A stretch of DNA of 64,000 bases, from positions 62,001 to 126,000 of the forward strand of contig NZ_CAJCKW010000004.1 in NCBI RefSeq assembly GCF_903970965.1. Direction: 5' to 3'. How positions within the stretch are numbered: the stretch's first letter is position 1; each line of letters starts with the position of its first letter. Below, piece by piece: positions 59,514 through 64,000 of the stretch. This DNA is from Aureimonas sp. ME7. Its GTDB lineage: Bacteria; Pseudomonadota; Alphaproteobacteria; Rhizobiales; Rhizobiaceae. Below the pieces are notes generated by a model. The model ran no database searches, was not told the DNA's origin, and worked only from the letters and a program-made list of their open reading frames with translations. Both the position numbers and the translations under genes were made by a program.

Positions 59514-60728
59514 TCAGCCGAGCATACGCTCGATCAGCGAGATCTGACGAGGGAGTGCGACGCGCTTCAGATCGTAGTCGCGCACCACCGTCTCGCGGGC
59601 TGCCCGGCGCATGTCGCGGAACCGCTGCGGGTTCGCCAGCGCCTCGACCACGGTATCGGCAATTTCCTGCGGATCGAAGAAGTCGACGAGCAGGCCGTTT
59701 TCGCCATGGCGGACGACCTCCTCCACCGGCGCCGTCCGCGAGCCGATCAGGAGGCATTCGGTCGCCATCGATTCCAGCATCGACCAGGACAGGACGAACG
59801 GGTAGGTCAGATAGACGTGCGCGTCCGACACTTGAAGCAGCTTCTTGAAGTCGTCGTACTCGACCCGGCCGACGAAGTGGACCCGGCTTTCATCGACCGG
59901 GTTCTCCTTCAGGAAGCGCGCCTTGTAGGTTTCGCCCTCCGGCAGGCGCGCGCCGTAGGAAACCCCGTCGCCCCCGACCAGCACGATATGTGCGTCCGGC
60001 GCCTTCTTCAGGATGCGGTCGATCGTGCGCATGAAGATGTGGAAGCCGCGATAGGGCTCCAGATTGCGCGCGACATAGGTGACCAGCGGAAACGAGCCGT
60101 CGAAGGTCCGGCCGTTCAACGTGACGCTCGGGCGTTCCGAGGGCCCGATCTGGTCGGTATCGACGCCGTCGTGGATGACCTCGACCTTGGACTGGAAGAT
60201 TTCTGGAATTCGGCTGTGCTGCCAGTGTGTCGGCGATAGGCCGACATCGGTCGACTCGAGGCAGGACAGAATCATCTGGTTGCGGCAGCGCAGCTGGAAC
60301 TTCAGCTCCGGGTTGCTCGGGAACTCCGGATCGAACCCGACGTCGGCCCCCTGGGCGCTATAGTAGAACTCGATGTAGCTGAGGAGGGGAACGTCGGGAA
60401 AGATGTCTTTGACGAACTGCGTCTCGCCCCAGCCGCTGTGGCCGATGATGATGTCCGGCCGGACGTTTTCCTTCTGCATCTGAAGAAGCAGCCGCGCCAC
60501 GCCTTGGCCGTGCAGGATCGCGTCTTCGGTGGTGCGCAGATAGTTGTGGATCTGCGGGTTGGGTGCGCGATGGGGCGTGTATTCCACCAGCCGGACGCCG
60601 GGTAGCCGGTTCTTGGTCGGCTTGGTGATGAAGAAGATGCGGTTGTCCGCTGCGAGCGCCCGGCAAAGGTGGAGGAACTGGCCGGGGAAGTTCTGATGGA
60701 TGAAAAGAAGGGTCTTGTTCTTGATCAT
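59514..60728 (-). CDS. GT4-type glycosyltransferase
   Basis: A 404-residue GT-B glycosyltransferase. The N-terminus LLFIHQNFPGQFLHL is a hallmark of a group found in polysaccharide clusters, and the C-terminal donor domain has VARNLEPYRGFHIFM, the acidic loop FVGRVEYDDFKKLLQVSDAHVYLTYPFVLSWSMLESM (E-x7-E type), and EVVRHGENGLLVDFFDP. Donor and acceptor are unknown. Alternative starts exist at 60743 (ATG) and 60749 (TTG); 60728 gives the family N-terminus. It lies 102 bp after the type I secretion adaptor gene on the same strand. Confidence 0.86.
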   Translation of the reverse strand: MIKNKTLLFIHQNFPGQFLHLCRALAADNRIFFITKPTKNRLPGVRLVEYTPHRAPNPQIHNYLRTTEDAILHGQGVARLLLQMQKENVRPDIIIGHSGWGETQFVKDIFPDVPLLSYIEFYYSAQGADVGFDPEFPSNPELKFQLRCRNQMILSCLESTDVGLSPTHWQHSRIPEIFQSKVEVIHDGVDTDQIGPSERPSVTLNGRTFDGSFPLVTYVARNLEPYRGFHIFMRTIDRILKKAPDAHIVLVGGDGVSYGARLPEGETYKARFLKENPVDESRVHFVGRVEYDDFKKLLQVSDAHVYLTYPFVLSWSMLESMATECLLIGSRTAPVEEVVRHGENGLLVDFFDPQEIADTVVEALANPQRFRDMRRAARETVVRDYDLKRVALPRQISLIERMLG

Positions 60729-60829
60729 GTCGGGACAGGCCATACGCAACGGGACTTCATCCCGGCGCGTCTGTCACGAGCGGGACAGGCGGGGCGGCGC
60801 ACTCCCGAAGAGGCGCGCCGCCGAAAGGC

Positions 60830-62215
60830 TCATTCCTCTCGGAAGGCGCGATCCATCGAGTTGGTGATGGGCGACAGGAGATAATCGAGCGCGGTGCGCT
60901 CGCCGGTCGGCACCATCACTTCTGCCGGCATGCCGGGATAGAGGCGGATGTCGTGCGACAGGTGGGAAAGCGCCGTCGGGGGAACTTCGATATCGGCCTT
61001 GAAGTAGGCGGTGCCGTTCTCGGTGGTGAGGCGGTCGGGCGAGACGCGCAGGATCTTGCCTTCCACGGACGGGGTGACACGCTGGTTGTAGGCGGTCAGC
61101 TTCACCATCGCCATCATGTTCGGCTCGACCTTGGCGATGTCCTGCGGATTGATCATCGCCTCGATCACGAGCTGCGTGTCGTCGGGGACGATATCCATGA
61201 TGCGCTCGCCGGCGCCCACCACGCCGCCGTTGGTGAACTGGGTGAGCCCGAGAATCGTACCCTTCACCGGGGCGCGCACTTCCGTCAGGTCTAGCGTCGC
61301 CCGGGCCGATTGGAGGCGGGGCACGATGTTGGCCATGTCGGACTGAACGGTGCTGATGCCTTCGTTCGCTTCCGTCAGGCGGTCCTGCTTCAGACGGTTG
61401 ATCTGCATCTCCGCTTCGCCCTGCGTCTCGCGAGCTTCGGCGATCTGCGAGCGGAGGCTTCCGGTCTGGCCGCCGAGATCGACGGAGGCGCGCTCCAGCG
61501 CCAGAACCTGCGTCTTGGGCGCGAGGCCCTTGGCGAGGAGGGAGGCGACGCCCTTCTTCTCTTCCTCGATCAGCTCCTGCTGCCGGTCGATCGAATTGAT
61601 CTGCACCTCGTAGCCGCTGATGCGTGTCGAAAGCTGCTGCTTGCGCTGCTCCAGGATGTCGATCTGGGTTTCCAGGCCCTGCTTGCGGGTCTGGAAGAGG
61701 ATGGTCTGATCGGTGACCAGCTGCTCGATCGACGGGTCGTCGCGGCGCTCCAGAACTTCGGGCGGGAAGGTGATCTGGTCCTCGCCCTTGCTTTCCGCGG
61801 TGAAGCGGGCGCGGCGGGCGAGGAGGTTCATCAACTGGTTGTCGTAGACCTCGTAGGCCGAGCGCGCCTGCACGTCGTCCATGCGCAGGAGGATGTCGCC
61901 GGCTTCGACGCGCTGCCCGTCGCGCACGAGAACCTGCGAGACGATGCCGCCGTCGCGATTCTTCACGACCTTGCGGCTGTCTTCCACCTTGACGACGCCG
62001 CTGGCGACAACGGCGCCGCTGAGCGGCGCGAACGCGGCCCAGACGCCGATGCCGACGATGAAAACGGCGACGATGGCAGAGCCGAGCACGATCGGGCGCC
62101 GAAGGCCGAAGTCGAAGGCGGCGTCGTCGCTCATCGGCGGGGGTGGGAGCTTGGCCGCCTCGGGCGAGACGTTCGGGTCGAGCTCGGGCTTTTTCCTGAA
62201 AGCGATCACGGACAT
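60830..62215 (-). CDS. HlyD/PrtE-type type I secretion membrane fusion protein
   Basis: A 461-residue periplasmic adaptor that connects an inner-membrane ABC exporter to a TolC-like outer-membrane channel. An N-terminal cytoplasmic tail (about 50 residues) precedes one membrane helix (about 62-85), a lipoyl half-motif (DGGIVSQVLVRDGQRVEAGD), a long coiled-coil region (about 155-320), the second lipoyl half (APVKGTILGLTQFTNGGVV) and a beta-barrel domain. The start at 62215 has AAGAGA upstream. It lies 25 bp after the ABC gene. Confidence 0.92.
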   Translation of the reverse strand: MSVIAFRKKPELDPNVSPEAAKLPPPPMSDDAAFDFGLRRPIVLGSAIVAVFIVGIGVWAAFAPLSGAVVASGVVKVEDSRKVVKNRDGGIVSQVLVRDGQRVEAGDILLRMDDVQARSAYEVYDNQLMNLLARRARFTAESKGEDQITFPPEVLERRDDPSIEQLVTDQTILFQTRKQGLETQIDILEQRKQQLSTRISGYEVQINSIDRQQELIEEEKKGVASLLAKGLAPKTQVLALERASVDLGGQTGSLRSQIAEARETQGEAEMQINRLKQDRLTEANEGISTVQSDMANIVPRLQSARATLDLTEVRAPVKGTILGLTQFTNGGVVGAGERIMDIVPDDTQLVIEAMINPQDIAKVEPNMMAMVKLTAYNQRVTPSVEGKILRVSPDRLTTENGTAYFKADIEVPPTALSHLSHDIRLYPGMPAEVMVPTGERTALDYLLSPITNSMDRAFREE

Positions 62216-62240
62216 GGCTGTATCTCTTGCGGCTTCAGGT

Positions 62241-63989
62241 TCAGGAGGAGGCCGGAAGCGCCTTGGCCTCCGGCGCCTTCGCAACGGCGGAGGGCTGCTG
62301 CTGAGGCGCGGCAGCGGGGGCGGCGCCGGTGGGTGCGGGGGCGACGACGCGGGCGAGGACTTCGTCGCGCGGGCCGAAGCGCTCCACCATGCCGTCGCGC
62401 AGAAGGAGGATCTTGTTGGAATAGTTCAGCGCCGACATCCGGTGCGAGATGACGACGACCGTGGAGCCGATGCGGCGTAGCGCAACAATGGCGGCCAGAA
62501 GCGCCTGCTCGCCTTCGGAATCGAGCGAGGCGTTGGGCTCGTCGAGGACGACGAAGGAGGGCTTCTCGTAGACCGCGCGGGCGAGCGCGACGCGCTGGCG
62601 CTGCCCGACCGACAGCATGGCGCCGCCTTCGCCGAGTTCGGTGTCGTAGCCTTCCGGCAGGCGCAGGATCAGGTCGTGGACGCCGGCCATCTTGGCGGCT
62701 TCCAGCACGGCCTCGTCGTTGGTGTCGGGCGCGAAGCGGGCGATGTTCTCGCGCACCGTGCCGGAGAAGAGTTCGACGTCCTGCGGGAGGTAGCCGATGT
62801 GGCGGCCGATGTTGGAGCGCGACCAGGAATGCATCTCCGCGCCATCGAGGCGCACGGAGCCGGAGGAGGGGCGCGCGACACCGATCAGGAGGCGGGCGAG
62901 CGAGGACTTGCCGGCGCCGGACGGGCCGATGAGGCCGAGGCAGTCGCCCGGCTCCAGCGCGAAGTTGAGGTTCTTGAGGAGCGCCTTGTTGGTGGCGGGG
63001 AAGGCGTAGAAGCAGGCTTCCACCGACAGGCGGCCGGCCGGGCGCGGCAGGGCCATGCCGGCTTCGGGAGCCGGGAACTCCTTGAGAAGGGAGTTGAGGC
63101 GCTCGAAGGCCTGGCGCGAGGCGGTGATGGCGGACCAGGAGCCGACGGCGCGCTCGACCGGGGCAAGAGCACGCGCCATTAGCATCATCGAGGCGAACAT
63201 GACGCCGGGGCCGGTCAGGCCTTCGATGACGAGGACGGCGCCGCCGGCCAGAATCGCGACCTGGAGGAACTGGCGGGTGAAGCGGATGGTGGCCTGGATC
63301 GTGCCGCCGCGCTCGGAGGCGAGCTCCTGCGCCGAGAGCATGGCCATGCGGTCGCGGTTCCAGCGCTTCGACAGGCCGGGCAGCATGCCCATCGCGTAGA
63401 TGACTTCGGCGTTGCGCAGGCCCGAATCGGTGGCCGAGTAGGAGCGCTGGCCGGCGACGTTGGCGTCCTTGAGGGCGGGCTTCGTCAGATGCTCGTTGAA
63501 GAGGGCGAGGCCGAAGAGGACGACGGCGCCGATCAGCGACAGGAGGCCGAGGCGCCAGTCGATCGCCATGATGACGATCAGGAAGATCGGGGCCCAGGGC
63601 GCGTCGAGGACGGCGTTGGTGACGTTGCCGGCAAGGCCCTGGCGGAACGTGTCGAGATCGCGAAGCGCGGAGGAGCGGACGGGGCGGCCGGCACGAAGGC
63701 CGGCGTTGACCACCGCGTCGAGGAGGCGCGGGGCGAGGCGGCGATCGAGCATGGAGCCGATCTTGATGAGGATGCGCCCGCGCAGCTCCTCGAGTGCTGT
63801 CATCACGCCGAAGGCCATGACGACGGCGATCGTCAGATACAGAAGCGTTTCCTCGGAATGCGAGGTCACGACGCGGCTGTAGACCTGCGTCATGTAGATC
63901 GGCAGCGCGAGGTAGAGGAGGTTGGATCCGAAGGAGAAGAGCGCGGCGAAGGCCATGGGCCGGATGCCGGACTTCAGCGCGTCGCGCAT
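62241..63989 (-). CDS. Type I secretion ABC permease/ATPase (PrtD-like), possibly extending past the window
   Basis: A fused exporter with a six-helix membrane domain (about 1-310) and a C-terminal ATPase: Walker A GPSGAGKSS (about 356), Q-loop GYLPQDVELF, signature LSVGQRQRVALARA, Walker B FVVLDEPNASLDSEGE, and switch His in VVVISHRM. The signature has Val where Gly is usual (LSGGQ). No C39 peptidase domain is seen. It ends in an Ala/Pro/Gln-rich tail. At 582 residues it has PrtD length, so the ATG at 63989 is likely the start, but the frame is open to the edge. No substrate gene is visible. Confidence 0.9.
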   Translation of the reverse strand: MRDALKSGIRPMAFAALFSFGSNLLYLALPIYMTQVYSRVVTSHSEETLLYLTIAVVMAFGVMTALEELRGRILIKIGSMLDRRLAPRLLDAVVNAGLRAGRPVRSSALRDLDTFRQGLAGNVTNAVLDAPWAPIFLIVIMAIDWRLGLLSLIGAVVLFGLALFNEHLTKPALKDANVAGQRSYSATDSGLRNAEVIYAMGMLPGLSKRWNRDRMAMLSAQELASERGGTIQATIRFTRQFLQVAILAGGAVLVIEGLTGPGVMFASMMLMARALAPVERAVGSWSAITASRQAFERLNSLLKEFPAPEAGMALPRPAGRLSVEACFYAFPATNKALLKNLNFALEPGDCLGLIGPSGAGKSSLARLLIGVARPSSGSVRLDGAEMHSWSRSNIGRHIGYLPQDVELFSGTVRENIARFAPDTNDEAVLEAAKMAGVHDLILRLPEGYDTELGEGGAMLSVGQRQRVALARAVYEKPSFVVLDEPNASLDSEGEQALLAAIVALRRIGSTVVVISHRMSALNYSNKILLLRDGMVERFGPRDEVLARVVAPAPTGAAPAAAPQQQPSAVAKAPEAKALPASS

Positions 63990-64000
63990 TTCAGGCGCGA

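Overview
The window is 64 kb of GC-rich DNA from an alphaproteobacterium, almost certainly of the order Hyphomicrobiales (Rhizobiales). This rests on gene content: an Omp2b-type porin with C-terminal Phe, the iron regulator RirA, a TIGR02301-type protein, a DUF6867-type membrane protein inside a branched-chain amino acid transport operon, the order rpoZ-rsh-pyrE-DUF2062-acpS-lepB-rnc-era-recO, and an Irr-type (ICE) box in front of rirA. Genus cannot be fixed from the sequence; an Aurantimonadaceae-like or related lineage is a guess. The window is nearly all chromosomal core: I see no transposase, integrase, phage gene, CRISPR array, rRNA or tRNA.

Region by region. 1-8 kb: 3' part of glnE, a convergent PAS sensor kinase, and pepN. 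8-19 kb: a DMT transporter, a small secreted protein, a family-4-like uracil-DNA glycosylase divergent from ETF-ubiquinone oxidoreductase (with a palindromic operator between them), two glutathione transferases, the amn / membrane-anchored EEP phosphatase pair, an acyltransferase coupled to tandem DUF2147 genes, and a Sel1-like protein. 19-28.7 kb: a HisC-like aminotransferase, a porin, a 785-base gene-poor stretch, a soluble lytic transglycosylase divergent from dapA, smpB, a peroxiredoxin, and an NYN nuclease / type-5 UDG pair. 28.9-36.6 kb: the housekeeping run rpoZ to recO. 36.6-43.6 kb: the ATGA-linked trio ygfZ-HD-phosphatase, several envelope or unknown proteins, a NUDIX hydrolase, an HMCES/YedK protein, an M42 peptidase and a LysE exporter. 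43.8-53 kb: cysS-pip, a GFA protein, rarD, a LOG hydrolase, the bioMNY biotin importer, a D-amino acid transaminase and xylulokinase. 53-58.8 kb: a complete liv operon (livH-livM-livG-livF-DUF6867-livK). 58.9-64 kb: rirA, a glycosyltransferase, and the adaptor and ABC component of a type I secretion system that reaches the right edge.

Themes. Translational coupling is pervasive (ATGA, GTGA, TTGA and TGATG junctions in the liv, bio, ygfZ, acpS, cysS-pip and DUF2147 groups). Three proteins for uracil or abasic-site repair lie within 32 kb but in separate operons. The clearest regulatory signals are the CTTACG-TAAA-CGTAAG palindrome upstream of ETF-QO and the Irr-like box upstream of rirA. I found no convincing wholly new multi-gene system; the best candidates for follow-up are the NYN/UDG pair, the ygfZ-HD-phosphatase operon and the cysteine-poor family-4 UDG. 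All functional calls come from reading motifs and from memory of families, not from database searches.
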